DNA from: Hathewaya proteolytica DSM 3090
GTDB lineage: Bacteria > Bacillota > Clostridia > Clostridiales > Clostridiaceae
Reading direction: 5' to 3'
Length of the DNA stretch: 64,000 nucleotides
Assembly (NCBI RefSeq): GCF_900142225.1
Contig: NZ_FRAD01000009.1
Coordinates: 62,001-126,000, forward strand
Shown: positions 42,599 to 51,585 of the stretch, piece after piece
How positions within the stretch are numbered: the stretch's first letter is position 1
Layout of the letters: every line of letters starts with the position of its first letter
Program-made: the position numbers and the translations under genes
The notes under the pieces: generated by a model
Told to the model about the DNA's origin: nothing
Database searches by the model: none
What the model saw: only the letters and a program-made list of their open reading frames with translations

Positions 42599-43822
42599 AT
42601 GGAAGATAAAAATGTATTTGATGTGCTTCAAGAAAGAGGTTATATCAAACAAGTGACTCATGATGAAGTGAGAGATATTCTTGGAAAGGAAAAAATAACA
42701 TTTTATATAGGGTTTGACCCAACGGCTGATAGCTTACACGTTGGTCACTTTATTGCCATGATGTTCATGGCCCATATGCAAAGGGCAGGACATAGACCTA
42801 TTGCTCTTGTAGGAGGCGGAACGGCTGTAATCGGGGATCCATCTGGAAGAACTGATATGAGAAAAATGCTGACTAGAGAACAAATAGATCACAACGTGGA
42901 GTGCATAAAAAAACAGCTTTCAAGATTAATCGACTTCTCAGATGATAAGGCTATTATGGTGAATAATGCAGATTGGCTGCTAGATCTAAATTATGTTGAG
43001 TTTATAAGAGACATAGGAATGCATTTTTCAGTTAATAAAATGCTGACAGCTGAGTGCTTTAAACAGAGATTGGAAAAAGGTCTTTCTTTTTTAGAATTCA
43101 ATTACATGCTTATGCAAGCCTATGATTTTCTTGAACTAAATAAGAGATATGGCTGTACAATGGAATTGGGAGGAGATGATCAGTGGTCCAATATGCTTGC
43201 TGGTGCTGATCTTATAAGAAGAAAAGAATCTAAACTTGCTTTTGCAATGACCTGCACTCTTTTAACTAACAGTGAGGGAAAGAAAATGGGTAAGACTGCC
43301 AATGGTGCACTTTGGCTAGATGCAGAAAAAACTTCTCCATATGAATTTTATCAATACTGGAGAAATGTGGACGATAAAGATGTTGAGAAATGTCTTTCTC
43401 TTCTTACATTTGTCCCAATGGACGAGGTAAAGAAACTCGCTTCTCTTGAAGGTTCTCAGATAAATGAGGCTAAGAAAGTGCTTGCTTTTGAAGTAACTAA
43501 ATTAATACACGGGGAAGAGGAGGCAAAAAAGGCTCAAGATGCTGCAGAAGCACTTTTTGGTGCAGGTGGGGATATGAGCAATGCTCCAACCATTGAGGTT
43601 ACTTCAGAAGAGTTAGAAGGAACACTTTTAGACATATTGTTAAAGGGTGAGGCTATTCCATCGAAAAAAGAGGGAAGAAGGCTAATTGAACAGGGTGGCT
43701 TATTTGTAAACGATGAAAAGGTTACAGATCCAAACTTTAAGTTTATTACAGAGTCCTTTAATAATGGCGAGGCCCTTGTAAAAAAAGGTAAGAAAAAGTA
43801 TTATAGGATTATTTTAAAATAA
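42599..43822 (+). CDS. tyrS: Tyrosine-tRNA ligase
   Basis: A class I synthetase charging tRNA-Tyr. The 407-residue protein has FYIGFDPTADSLHVGHFI with the HIGH-like motif near residue 45, MLMQAYDFLELNKRYGC, GGDDQWSNMLAG, the KMSKS-like KKMGKTANGALW near residue 227, and an S4 domain at the C-terminus (KEGRRLIEQGGLFVNDEKV). The KMGKT form is usual for the TyrZ-like/clostridial subgroup. ATG 42599 is preferred, seven bases after AGGAGG; ATG 42584 lies before that site. No T-box fits in the 40-base gap upstream. Confidence 0.95.
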   Translation: MEDKNVFDVLQERGYIKQVTHDEVRDILGKEKITFYIGFDPTADSLHVGHFIAMMFMAHMQRAGHRPIALVGGGTAVIGDPSGRTDMRKMLTREQIDHNVECIKKQLSRLIDFSDDKAIMVNNADWLLDLNYVEFIRDIGMHFSVNKMLTAECFKQRLEKGLSFLEFNYMLMQAYDFLELNKRYGCTMELGGDDQWSNMLAGADLIRRKESKLAFAMTCTLLTNSEGKKMGKTANGALWLDAEKTSPYEFYQYWRNVDDKDVEKCLSLLTFVPMDEVKKLASLEGSQINEAKKVLAFEVTKLIHGEEEAKKAQDAAEALFGAGGDMSNAPTIEVTSEELEGTLLDILLKGEAIPSKKEGRRLIEQGGLFVNDEKVTDPNFKFITESFNNGEALVKKGKKKYYRIILK

Positions 43823-43839
43823 TTATTTTCATAAGGAAA

Positions 43840-43872
43840 GGGCGCGTAGCAATAACTACACGTTCTTTTTTT
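43840..43872 (+). terminator. Terminator of tyrS
   Basis: A stem of about ten pairs with one mismatch and two G-U (43840-43849 with 43856-43865) is followed by seven T. Confidence 0.65.
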
Positions 43873-43973
43873 CGGTATTTTTTCAATTGTCCCCCTAATC
43901 CCTTAATGTGTGTATGTAAATATACGATAATTAAAAAGAGAGTATAATGAAAAATATTATGGAGGAAATTTCT

Positions 43974-45794
43974 ATGGCGAAAATAGTTGGAATTAATTCT
44001 GTCAATTATATAGATAAAAGGAAGTTGGAGAGTAAATTGTCCTTCAAAGAGGGAGAAAAATTTTTTGCCAAAGTATGTTCCTCCAATAAAAATACTGGTG
44101 AAGTGATTTTAAAACTCCCCAATGGGTGGGAGTTTAAAGCGGAACTTTCCGATGCGGCTTTAAAAGATAATATGGAGTTTATGGAGGGGAAGGTTCTAAA
44201 ATTCAAAGTAGAGGATTTTTCCAATGGCAAAATACAGTTAAGCCTTCCAGAGGAAATATCCAATGAAGAGTTAAATAGTTCCTTGAAAAATATATTGGGA
44301 AGGCTTAATTTGCCAGGAACTCAGGAAAATGTAGAACTCTTAGAAAAAATGATAAAACACGATATAACTCTAGATAAGGATAATATATTTTTATTTAAAA
44401 ATCTTATGTTTATTAAACAAAGAATAAATCAAGGAACAGAAGAAATAGACAATCTCACAAATTTATTTCTTATGAAGTGCAATATAAATGAAGGCACGGA
44501 AGAATCAGAGTTTATAAAGAGCAATCTTCGAGAATTCTTTACAGCTTTAAATGAGATAGACAACGATGTTTTACTTAGTTTAAAGGAAAATAATTTGGAT
44601 GTTCTATCAAAAGATAATATTAAGAGTATGGTGGATTTGAATGAGGGAACTCACATTATTGAGAAAAGCATAGAAGAAATACTTCAGGGTCTTAGGGATT
44701 GTGATGAAAATAATAAAATTTATAAAAGTAATGAAGATTTACAGTTTAATACTTCACAAAAAGTTAGCAGTGAGGTAAAACAGAATTTAAATATAAAAGA
44801 TGTGAATATGGAGGTTTATAAAGAAGTAAATGACTTAATAGAAAGTGATGAAGCAAATGATATCAAAAAGGAAATGGAAAAGTTTCTTTTAGAACTTAAC
44901 TCTGGGGTTGAAGACATTGGAGATACAAAAGAGAAGAAAAGCCTCCCAATTGTGCCAGATAACTTAAAAGATAAAATCAGCCATGGGGATTCTCTAAACA
45001 CAAAAGAAAATCCAGAAGTTAAGGAGAATTTAAAAGTATCTAAGGAAGCTATTAATCAGCTATCAAGTATAATAAAAGATAATAGTGATATAAGAGAAAA
45101 CATCGTAAAAAAGCTAGATTTTCAAAAGGAATTTAATTTAAATGGCAAGGGCACAAGCAATAATTTAGTTGAATCTCCTGTGCTAAATCTTGCGGATATT
45201 GAAGCTATGGACATTAGTCAGTCTGTAAAGAAGATATTGATTAACAGTCTTGCTGTAAAAGAGACTATAGGCGGCAATATAAATGAAATAAAAAAGTTAA
45301 TAATTGAGCTAATGAATATAAAAGAAAATGTAGATGAAACTTCACAAAAAAGTGTTATGCACTCTATAAAAGAGTCAATAAACAACTTGAAAGTCATTAA
45401 TTCTATTACGGATCAGTATTATTATCTTGATACTCCTTTAAATATTAACAATAAAAAACACGATTTTAAACTCATTATAAAAAACAATAATAAAAAGGGT
45501 CATGAATTTGATACAAAATGCATAAAAATATTTGCCAGTATTAAGGGTCCTAAAATAGGATGCGTGGATAATTTTATAACTATAAACAATACAAACATGC
45601 AAATAAGAATATGCTGTAATAAAAAATATATGAAGTCAATAAGTAATAGGAAATCTGAATTAATTGAATCTATAAGTCTTATTGGGTATACTCCTACCGT
45701 CATAGTAGAGGAGAGAAAGGAATCAACCAATCTATCAAACTCTGCAGAGTTTTTCCAAGAACAGACTTTTACTATGATAAATCAACTTGTTTAG
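43974..45794 (+). CDS. FliK/YlqG-like large hydrophilic protein
   Basis: A 606-residue, Lys/Glu/Asn-rich soluble protein. The N-terminal 85 residues form a small beta-rich unit (FAKVCSSNKNTGEVILKLPNGWEFKAEL, split after NTG). The middle is long and probably disordered or helical with many ISK/ENL segments. The C-terminal 120 residues (YYYLDTPLNINNKKHDFKLIIKNN, split after NINN) resemble the FliK C-terminal domain or B. subtilis YlqG. It is followed by a FlhB C-terminal-like protein, as ylqG is by ylqH. I chose ATG 43974, eight bases after GGAGGA. No flagellar gene is nearby, so a non-flagellar role is possible. Confidence 0.62.
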   Translation: MAKIVGINSVNYIDKRKLESKLSFKEGEKFFAKVCSSNKNTGEVILKLPNGWEFKAELSDAALKDNMEFMEGKVLKFKVEDFSNGKIQLSLPEEISNEELNSSLKNILGRLNLPGTQENVELLEKMIKHDITLDKDNIFLFKNLMFIKQRINQGTEEIDNLTNLFLMKCNINEGTEESEFIKSNLREFFTALNEIDNDVLLSLKENNLDVLSKDNIKSMVDLNEGTHIIEKSIEEILQGLRDCDENNKIYKSNEDLQFNTSQKVSSEVKQNLNIKDVNMEVYKEVNDLIESDEANDIKKEMEKFLLELNSGVEDIGDTKEKKSLPIVPDNLKDKISHGDSLNTKENPEVKENLKVSKEAINQLSSIIKDNSDIRENIVKKLDFQKEFNLNGKGTSNNLVESPVLNLADIEAMDISQSVKKILINSLAVKETIGGNINEIKKLIIELMNIKENVDETSQKSVMHSIKESINNLKVINSITDQYYYLDTPLNINNKKHDFKLIIKNNNKKGHEFDTKCIKIFASIKGPKIGCVDNFITINNTNMQIRICCNKKYMKSISNRKSELIESISLIGYTPTVIVEERKESTNLSNSAEFFQEQTFTMINQLV

Positions 45795-45835
45795 GGTACC
45801 ATAGCTTATTGTCTTTGAAGGGAGAGACGTTGTCT

Positions 45836-46108
45836 ATGAAGACCAACAAAAATCAAAAAAATCAAAAGGCGGCAGCTTTAAAGTACAATACAGGATATGA
45901 AGCGCCTGTGGTTACTGCTGCAGGTGCGGGATTTATTGCGGAAAAAATCATAGAAAAAGCCAGTGAGAACAATGTTCCCATAGTAGAAAATAAAGAATTA
46001 GCAGAGCTCCTTACAAAGACTGAGATAGGGGATAGCATACCAGCAGAATTGTATGATGCAGTGGCTAGAATCCTCGCCTATGTGCTAGATATAGATAATT
46101 CATTATAG
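45836..46108 (+). CDS. FlhB C-terminal-like protein (YlqH/FlhX type)
   Basis: A 90-residue protein matching only the cytoplasmic C-terminal domain of the flagellar export switch FlhB (AAALKYNTGYEAPVVTAAG; AEKIIEKASENNVPIVENKELAELL, split after NNV; IPAELYDAVARILAYV). It begins just after where the self-cleaving NPTH would be, and that motif is absent. Relatives such as FlhX can partly replace the FlhB C-terminus. The start is ATG 45836 or TTG 45830 behind GGGAGAG. It lies 41 bases after the FliK-like gene. Confidence 0.88.
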   Translation: MKTNKNQKNQKAAALKYNTGYEAPVVTAAGAGFIAEKIIEKASENNVPIVENKELAELLTKTEIGDSIPAELYDAVARILAYVLDIDNSL

Positions 46109-46174
46109 TTAGGATTTATAATGAAATCTGTGGTATAATAAGGTGTATTTATTTGTTAAAGTAAGGAGATAACT

Positions 46175-46861
46175 ATGGCATTGTGGGCAATTTCTGATTT
46201 GCATTTATCATTGACGTCGGATAAGCCAATGGATGTTTTCGGCGAAAATTGGATAGATCATGAGGAAAAGATTAAGAAAAATTGGATTGAAAATATAAAA
46301 AAAGAAGACACTGTAATAATAGCAGGTGATATATCTTGGTCGATGTATATGGAGGATGGGTTATCTGATTTAAATTGGATACATGAACTACCGGGTCGAA
46401 AAATACTTGTAAGAGGAAATCATGATTATTGGTGGCAGAGCATCACCAAGTTGAACTCACTATACGATGATATGTACTTTATACAGAATAACTTTTATAC
46501 ATATGGAGAATACGCAATATGTGGAACTAGGTTGTGGAACTTACCAGGCACTTCTGGTTTTACGGAACACGACATGAAAATATTTAATAGGGAATGCATC
46601 CGATTAAGATTGTCTTTAGATGCTGCAAAAAAGAAGGGATTCTCAAAAATAATCGCAGTGGTACATTTTCCACCAGTGTATATGGAGTACAATGAAAATG
46701 ACGTAATTCGCATTTTTAAAGAATATGGTGTAGAAAAAGTAATATATGGACATTTGCATGGATACGCTTTAAAACACTCCTTTGAGCAGGAAGTTGATAA
46801 CATTGAATACATAAATACATCTTGCGATCATCTGGATTTTAATCCAAAATATATATTATAA
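46175..46861 (+). CDS. Calcineurin-like metallophosphoesterase
   Basis: A 228-residue dimetal phosphoesterase. All motifs are present: SDLHLS near residue 7, AGDISWSM, RGNHDYWW, a single His in VVHFPP, and YGHLHGYAL. No signal peptide. Substrates in this family range from cyclic nucleotides to protein phosphates, and nothing here narrows it. TAAGGAGATA is the ribosome site. A perfect terminator hairpin starts at the stop codon. Confidence 0.9.
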   Translation: MALWAISDLHLSLTSDKPMDVFGENWIDHEEKIKKNWIENIKKEDTVIIAGDISWSMYMEDGLSDLNWIHELPGRKILVRGNHDYWWQSITKLNSLYDDMYFIQNNFYTYGEYAICGTRLWNLPGTSGFTEHDMKIFNRECIRLRLSLDAAKKKGFSKIIAVVHFPPVYMEYNENDVIRIFKEYGVEKVIYGHLHGYALKHSFEQEVDNIEYINTSCDHLDFNPKYIL

Positions 46862-46891
46862 GCCTTGAATGTAAAACATTCAAGGCTTTTT
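46861..46891. terminator. Strong terminator (bidirectional)
   Basis: A perfect 11-bp stem AGCCTTGAATG (46861-46871 with 46877-46887) with 5-base loop and TTTT. It overlaps the last base of the phosphoesterase stop and also closes the convergent DUF2225 gene. Confidence 0.85.
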
Positions 46892-46905
46892 CAAAAGGGG
46901 GAGAA

Positions 46906-47694
46906 TTATATCGATGTTTGTTTGCATAAGTCTTTTTGGGTCCTAGCCATATTTTTTAAGGATTGTTTTATTCCCGGTGCTACAATGACCTTTCCAAACC
47001 AGGAGATTGCTTTTTCGTTGTTGCCTAATCTTCGATTTAGTTCACCAATTAAGTATCTCAGGGTATGAATGTCCATGCCGTATACTGGCAAGGCCTCGTT
47101 GGTGTAGCATAGTTCAAAACCTTTAAGAGCTTGTTCTAAAAAGAATTTTTCGTGATTTTCAAAGTCCTCGTCACAACTTATTCTGTACATCCAAGCTATT
47201 TTTAAACATATCATTGCCTTTTTGCTAGAGCGAGATTTAGATTCTACTGCGCTAATAAGACAAAGTTTATACTTTTCCAGTGCCACTGCAGTGGTATATG
47301 CAATGGAATAGTTCTTCTTTTTCCATTTGGAACATATGTTTTCCTTTATTAAGTCAATTTCATAATCTTTTAAGTTGAAAAAATCTGATTTCATTGCAGC
47401 ATAACCGCAATTTTCGCAAACCCAAGGATCGTATAGATAAGGATTAATTTTATCGTAATGTATATATAAATCGCTATCTCTAGATTTGATTTTATAGTAA
47501 GAGGCTTTTACAGCTAACACTTTAAAAGTTGTATTACATACCGGGCAAGTGACTGTCTTAAAATAAAGCATATCTTCTAAAGGAGTTGTGTGTTTTTTTT
47601 CTGTGGTTTCTATTTTCTTCTCCTCGCTTTCATAAATATTAATGTTCGTATATTCAAATCCAAGGGGACATAAGTCGTCAAAAACATTTTTCAT
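46906..47694 (-). CDS. DUF2225 zinc-finger/TPR-like protein
   Basis: A 262-residue cytoplasmic protein of the DUF2225 family. It shows two CxxC pairs, TCPVCNTTFKV and VCENCGYAAM, likely forming one zinc site, with the typical DPWVCENCGYAA. After this come helical pairs reminiscent of TPR repeats (AVALEKYKLCLISAV; ALPVYGMDIHTLRYLIGELNRRLG, split after DIH; KAISWFGKVI). The function is unknown. AAGGTGA precedes the start. It is a single gene divergent from the alarmone synthetase. Confidence 0.85.
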   Translation of the reverse strand: MKNVFDDLCPLGFEYTNINIYESEEKKIETTEKKHTTPLEDMLYFKTVTCPVCNTTFKVLAVKASYYKIKSRDSDLYIHYDKINPYLYDPWVCENCGYAAMKSDFFNLKDYEIDLIKENICSKWKKKNYSIAYTTAVALEKYKLCLISAVESKSRSSKKAMICLKIAWMYRISCDEDFENHEKFFLEQALKGFELCYTNEALPVYGMDIHTLRYLIGELNRRLGNNEKAISWFGKVIVAPGIKQSLKNMARTQKDLCKQTSI

Positions 47695-47891
47695 AGCATC
47701 ACCTTATAGTAATTAGTTATAGAATAAATTCCAATTTTGTAGTACAATATATATGGTTTTGTTTAGAGGTGAGTATATTAATAAAAAAAGGAAATTAATT
47801 CTTAAAAAACTCAGGGTATATATAATTGTATTATCGTCATTATAAAGAGATACTTTATATATAGCGGAAAATTCCCAGAGGAGGTTGTGCA

Positions 47892-48686
47892 ATGGCTAGT
47901 AAAGATTGGAAAAGCATACTGATGCCCTACGAGCAAGCAGTAGATGAACTTAAAATAAAGTTTAAGAGTATTAGAAAAGAATTTCAAAAATCTAATCAGT
48001 ATTCACCTATAGAATTTGTTACTGGTAGAGTAAAAGATATATCAAGTATTTTGGAAAAGGCCAATAATTTTGAAATGCCCATAGATAGAATTACCTACGA
48101 AATGGAGGATATAGCAGGCATAAGAGTTATGTGCCAATTTGTAGATGATATAGAGAGAGTTGTGGATATTATCCGTGAAAGAAAGGATATGCAGATAATA
48201 TACGAAAAAGATTACATAAAGAATGTGAAAAATAGTGGATATAGGAGTTATCATATAATTATAAAATACCCCATATACATGGCTGAGGGGAAAAAGGAAA
48301 TTCTAGCGGAGATTCAAATTAGGACTCTTGCCATGAATTTCTGGGCTACTGTAGAGCATTCCTTAAATTATAAATACAAGCACGCAATTCCTGAAGGCGT
48401 GAAGGAAAAACTTAAAGCAGCAGCAGATGCGGCTTTTAAGCTAGACACTGAGATGATGGAGATAAAAGAAGAGATAAAGGACGCACAGAGACTTTTTGAA
48501 GTTAAATCCGATTTAATTTCTGACATCATGGACAACATTAGTGAACTAGGATACTTGGGGAAGCATACTGAGGTTCTGAGGTACCGAGAACAACTGAGCA
48601 CACTGTTAAATGAAGGCGATATTTTTCAGCTCACAGAACTACTTAACACTACGAAAAAATTAATTCAAATTTATAAGCTACAATAA
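47892..48686 (+). CDS. Small alarmone synthetase (RelQ/YjbM-like GTP pyrophosphokinase)
   Basis: A 264-residue protein with only the RelA/SpoT synthetase domain, which makes (p)ppGpp from ATP and GTP or GDP. Key parts: RVKDISSILEKA, DIAGIRVMCQFVDDI, the G-loop NVKNSGYRSYHIIIKYP, and EIQIRTLAMNFWATVEHSLNYKYKH, here split at FWAT. It lacks the HD hydrolase and TGS/ACT domains of long RelA. The C-terminal helices (LFEVKSDLISDIMDNIS) probably form the tetramer. GGAGGTT precedes ATG 47892. The 197-base upstream gap likely carries its own promoter. Confidence 0.92.
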   Translation: MASKDWKSILMPYEQAVDELKIKFKSIRKEFQKSNQYSPIEFVTGRVKDISSILEKANNFEMPIDRITYEMEDIAGIRVMCQFVDDIERVVDIIRERKDMQIIYEKDYIKNVKNSGYRSYHIIIKYPIYMAEGKKEILAEIQIRTLAMNFWATVEHSLNYKYKHAIPEGVKEKLKAAADAAFKLDTEMMEIKEEIKDAQRLFEVKSDLISDIMDNISELGYLGKHTEVLRYREQLSTLLNEGDIFQLTELLNTTKKLIQIYKLQ

Positions 48687-48699
48687 ACAGTAATTTTAA

Positions 48700-48748
48700 G
48701 CCGTACATACCTAAAAGATTTAAACTAAAGGTATATACGGCCTTTTTT
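48700..48748. terminator. Bidirectional terminator between alarmone synthetase and leuS
   Basis: A 13-bp stem with one mismatch (48700-48712 with 48729-48741), then six T. It lies between convergent genes. Confidence 0.7.
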
Positions 48749-48767
48749 CATGACGTTAAATTGTGAC

Positions 48768-51206
48768 TTAGTTTGCCACTATGTTTACCAAACGTCCTTT
48801 AATTACAATAACCTTTCGAACTGTTTTGCCCTCTAATGCCTCAGCTATAGCTGGTGTAGCCAGACAAGCTGCCTTTATGCTTTCTTCATCAGAGTCAGAA
48901 GCAACATTTATTCTTGCCTTTATTTTGCCGTTAATTTGGATTGCTATTTCTATTTCATCCTTTACAAGGGCCTTAGGATCAAATTCAGGCCATTTTTCAT
49001 TAAAAACAGAATAGTCCATTCCAAGAATCTCCCAGCGTTCTTCTGAAAAATGTGGCGCAAATGGAGCTAGGAGTCTTATGTAATCGGCTAACACTTCTTT
49101 TAGGAAGGTAAAGTTTTTAGTGCTTTCTTTTGCGTACTTGGAAAGAGCGTTCATAAATTCCATAAGTCTAGCTATGGAGGTGTTGAACTGGAATATTTCT
49201 GTATCATCAGTTATAGACTTTATGGAATTATGTCTCCAGAAATTAAGTTCTTTTTCAGCATCGTCCATGGTATCTTTATTATTTTTATGCTCTTTTATTT
49301 CTTCAGCAAGTGAATCAAGGGTTCTTTCTACTCTATCTATGAATTTTCCCATAGATTTTATGCCATCGTCGCTCCAAGCTCCACCTTCTGTATAACCAAA
49401 ACCAAACATAAGGTACATTCTAAATACATCAGCACCGTACTCTTTAATGTAATCATCTGGTGAAATGGTATTTCCCTTTGATTTGCTCATTTTTAGTCCG
49501 TCTGGTCCAAGAATAAGCCCTTGGTGTGTAAGTGAAATAAACGGTTCATCAAATTTAAGATAACCCATGTCTCTAAGAGCTTTTGTGATGAATCTTGCAT
49601 ATAGAAGATGCATACATGCATGTTCTGGTCCACCAACATATTTATCTACAGGTAGAAGTTCATTTATGATTTCAGGGTCAAAGGCCTTTTCACTGTTTTT
49701 GTTGTCAGCATATCTAAGATAATACCATGAGGAACAGACAAAAGTATCGAGAGTATCCACGTCTCTCAAAGCATCAGCACCACAACATGGACAAGTAGTA
49801 TGAATAAATTCGTCACATTTTGCAAGAGGTGATTTTCCATCAGGTGTAAATTCCACGTTGTAAGGAAGTTTTACAGGAAGTTGATCCTCTGGTACAGGTA
49901 CTATGCCACATTTATCGCAGTAGACAACGGGTATTGGAGCACCCCAATATCTTTGTCTTGAAACAAGCCAATCTCTCAATCTATAATTAACTTTTCTATT
50001 ACCAGCTTTAAGCTCTATAAGTTTATCTGTAATGGATGACTTTGCTTTTTCCGACTCCATACCATCAAATTCACCACTGTTTACAAGAGTTCCACTTTCA
50101 GTGTAAGGTAGAGCTTCTCCACCTTCTACAACTCTGTTAATTGGAAGGTTGTATTTTGTAGCAAAGGCAAAATCTCTTTCATCATGGGCAGGAACAGCCA
50201 TAACTGCACCAGTTCCATAAGTGTTTAGTACATAATCACCAACCCATACAGGTACTTTTTTATTGTTTATAGGATTTATAGCATAAGAACCTGTAAATAT
50301 GCCTGTCTTTTCCCTTGTAATAGATTGTCTTTCTATTTCAGATTGTTTTTTAGCTGATTCTCTATATTCTTCTACAGCCGATTTATTTTCAGCAACAGTT
50401 ATTTTATCTACTAGTTCGTTTTCAGGAGCAAGTACTACATAAGAAACACCGAACAGAGTGTCTGGCCTTGTTGTAAATACATTGAATTTGATGTCAGAAT
50501 TATCTATGCTAAATGTAACTTCAGTGCCTGTAGATTTTCCAATCCAATGTTTTTGCATAGCTTTTGTCTTTTCAGGCCAGTCAAGGTCATCAAGCTTTTC
50601 AAGTAATTCATCAGCATAGTCTGTTATTTTCAAGAACCATTGAGTAAGATTTTTCTTTGTAACTGCAGTAGAACATCTTTCGCATATTCCATCTATAACT
50701 TGTTCGTTGGCAAGGACTGTATTACATGATGGACACCAGTTGACAGGTGCATTTTTTCTATAGGCAAGCCCTTTTTTGTATAGTTCAAGGAACAGCCATT
50801 GTGTCCATTTATAATAATCTTCATTGCAAGTTACAACTTCGTTTTCCCAATTAAACATAGCACCTATGGATTTAAGTTGTTCCTCCATTTTTGCGATGTT
50901 TTTGAATGTAGAATCTTTTGGATGAATACCTGTTTTTATAGCATAGTTTTCAGCAGGAAGTCCAAAAGCATCAAATCCCATAGGCTGAAATACATTATAA
51001 CCCCTCATTTTTTTAAATCTTGCCCAAGAATCTACGGGTCCATAGTTAAACCAGTGTCCAGCATGTAGCTGGCTACCAGATGGGTAAGAGAACATCTCTA
51101 AAGTGTAAAGTTTTTTGCCAGGCTTTGAAGAATCAAATTTGTAAAGCTGAGTTTCTTCCCATTTTTTCTGCCATTTTGCATCAATTTTTGTACTATAATT
51201 ACTCAT
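48768..51206 (-). CDS. leuS: Leucine-tRNA ligase
   Basis: A class Ia synthetase charging tRNA-Leu, 812 residues, full length. It shows MFSYPSGSQLHAGHWFNYG with the HIGH motif near residue 45, zinc residues CPSCNTVLANEQV and CERCS, the CP1 editing domain (TTRPDTLFGVSYVVLAPE; GTGAVMAVPAHDERDFAFA), GPEHACMHLLYARF, and KMSKS in GLKMSKSKGNTISPD. The C-terminal INGKIKARINV is typical. GGAGGT lies before the start. It is controlled by a T-box leader (51300-51530) and a consensus promoter. Confidence 0.97.
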   Translation of the reverse strand: MSNYSTKIDAKWQKKWEETQLYKFDSSKPGKKLYTLEMFSYPSGSQLHAGHWFNYGPVDSWARFKKMRGYNVFQPMGFDAFGLPAENYAIKTGIHPKDSTFKNIAKMEEQLKSIGAMFNWENEVVTCNEDYYKWTQWLFLELYKKGLAYRKNAPVNWCPSCNTVLANEQVIDGICERCSTAVTKKNLTQWFLKITDYADELLEKLDDLDWPEKTKAMQKHWIGKSTGTEVTFSIDNSDIKFNVFTTRPDTLFGVSYVVLAPENELVDKITVAENKSAVEEYRESAKKQSEIERQSITREKTGIFTGSYAINPINNKKVPVWVGDYVLNTYGTGAVMAVPAHDERDFAFATKYNLPINRVVEGGEALPYTESGTLVNSGEFDGMESEKAKSSITDKLIELKAGNRKVNYRLRDWLVSRQRYWGAPIPVVYCDKCGIVPVPEDQLPVKLPYNVEFTPDGKSPLAKCDEFIHTTCPCCGADALRDVDTLDTFVCSSWYYLRYADNKNSEKAFDPEIINELLPVDKYVGGPEHACMHLLYARFITKALRDMGYLKFDEPFISLTHQGLILGPDGLKMSKSKGNTISPDDYIKEYGADVFRMYLMFGFGYTEGGAWSDDGIKSMGKFIDRVERTLDSLAEEIKEHKNNKDTMDDAEKELNFWRHNSIKSITDDTEIFQFNTSIARLMEFMNALSKYAKESTKNFTFLKEVLADYIRLLAPFAPHFSEERWEILGMDYSVFNEKWPEFDPKALVKDEIEIAIQINGKIKARINVASDSDEESIKAACLATPAIAEALEGKTVRKVIVIKGRLVNIVAN

Positions 51207-51299
51207 GTTTTTTACCTCCGTGTATATTTTTCAGCGAAATCATAAACAAAAATCTAATCTTTAGGTGGAGTTTTAAATACATTAAATCAAGTTTTGAAT

Positions 51300-51530
51300 A
51301 AAAAAATAAAACCTCCATCTCAAAAAAAAGAGACGAAGGTTATGTTTCGCGGTACCACTCTAATTGGATATAAATATCCCACTTAATTCTTTAACGGTGA
51401 AAACCGTATCTATTTTTGCATAGATAAGCTCCCAGGCAAGTTCGTATATTACTGTACTGTTTTACACCATACAACAGCTCTCTTAAACATTTACTATACT
51501 ACTACTCCTGTTCATAACATTTTTATATTC
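51300..51530 (-). promoter_or_regulatory. T-box riboswitch, leucine-specific, upstream of leuS
   Basis: Read on the minus strand, AGAGTGGTACCGCG (51361-51348) is the antiterminator T-box sequence. A terminator stem (51341-51330 with 51321-51310) and T-run follow. Upstream is Stem I: ACAGG...CCTG closes an internal loop with AGTA on one side and GAACTT on the other, and AGAGAGCTG/GGTGTAAAACAG further in. The specifier is CTT (CUU, Leu; plus-strand 51438-51440). Uncharged tRNA-Leu should stabilise the antiterminator and raise leuS expression. Confidence 0.88.
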
Positions 51531-51556
51531 GTTTTATTAATTCGCTATAATATCAT

Positions 51557-51585
51557 ATTATAGTTTAAACAAAAATCACTGTCAA
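51557..51585 (-). promoter_or_regulatory. Consensus sigma-A promoter of leuS
   Basis: Minus-strand TTGACA (51585-51580) and TATAAT (51562-51557) with an exact 17-base spacer, just upstream of the T-box leader. Full consensus at both boxes. Confidence 0.85.
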
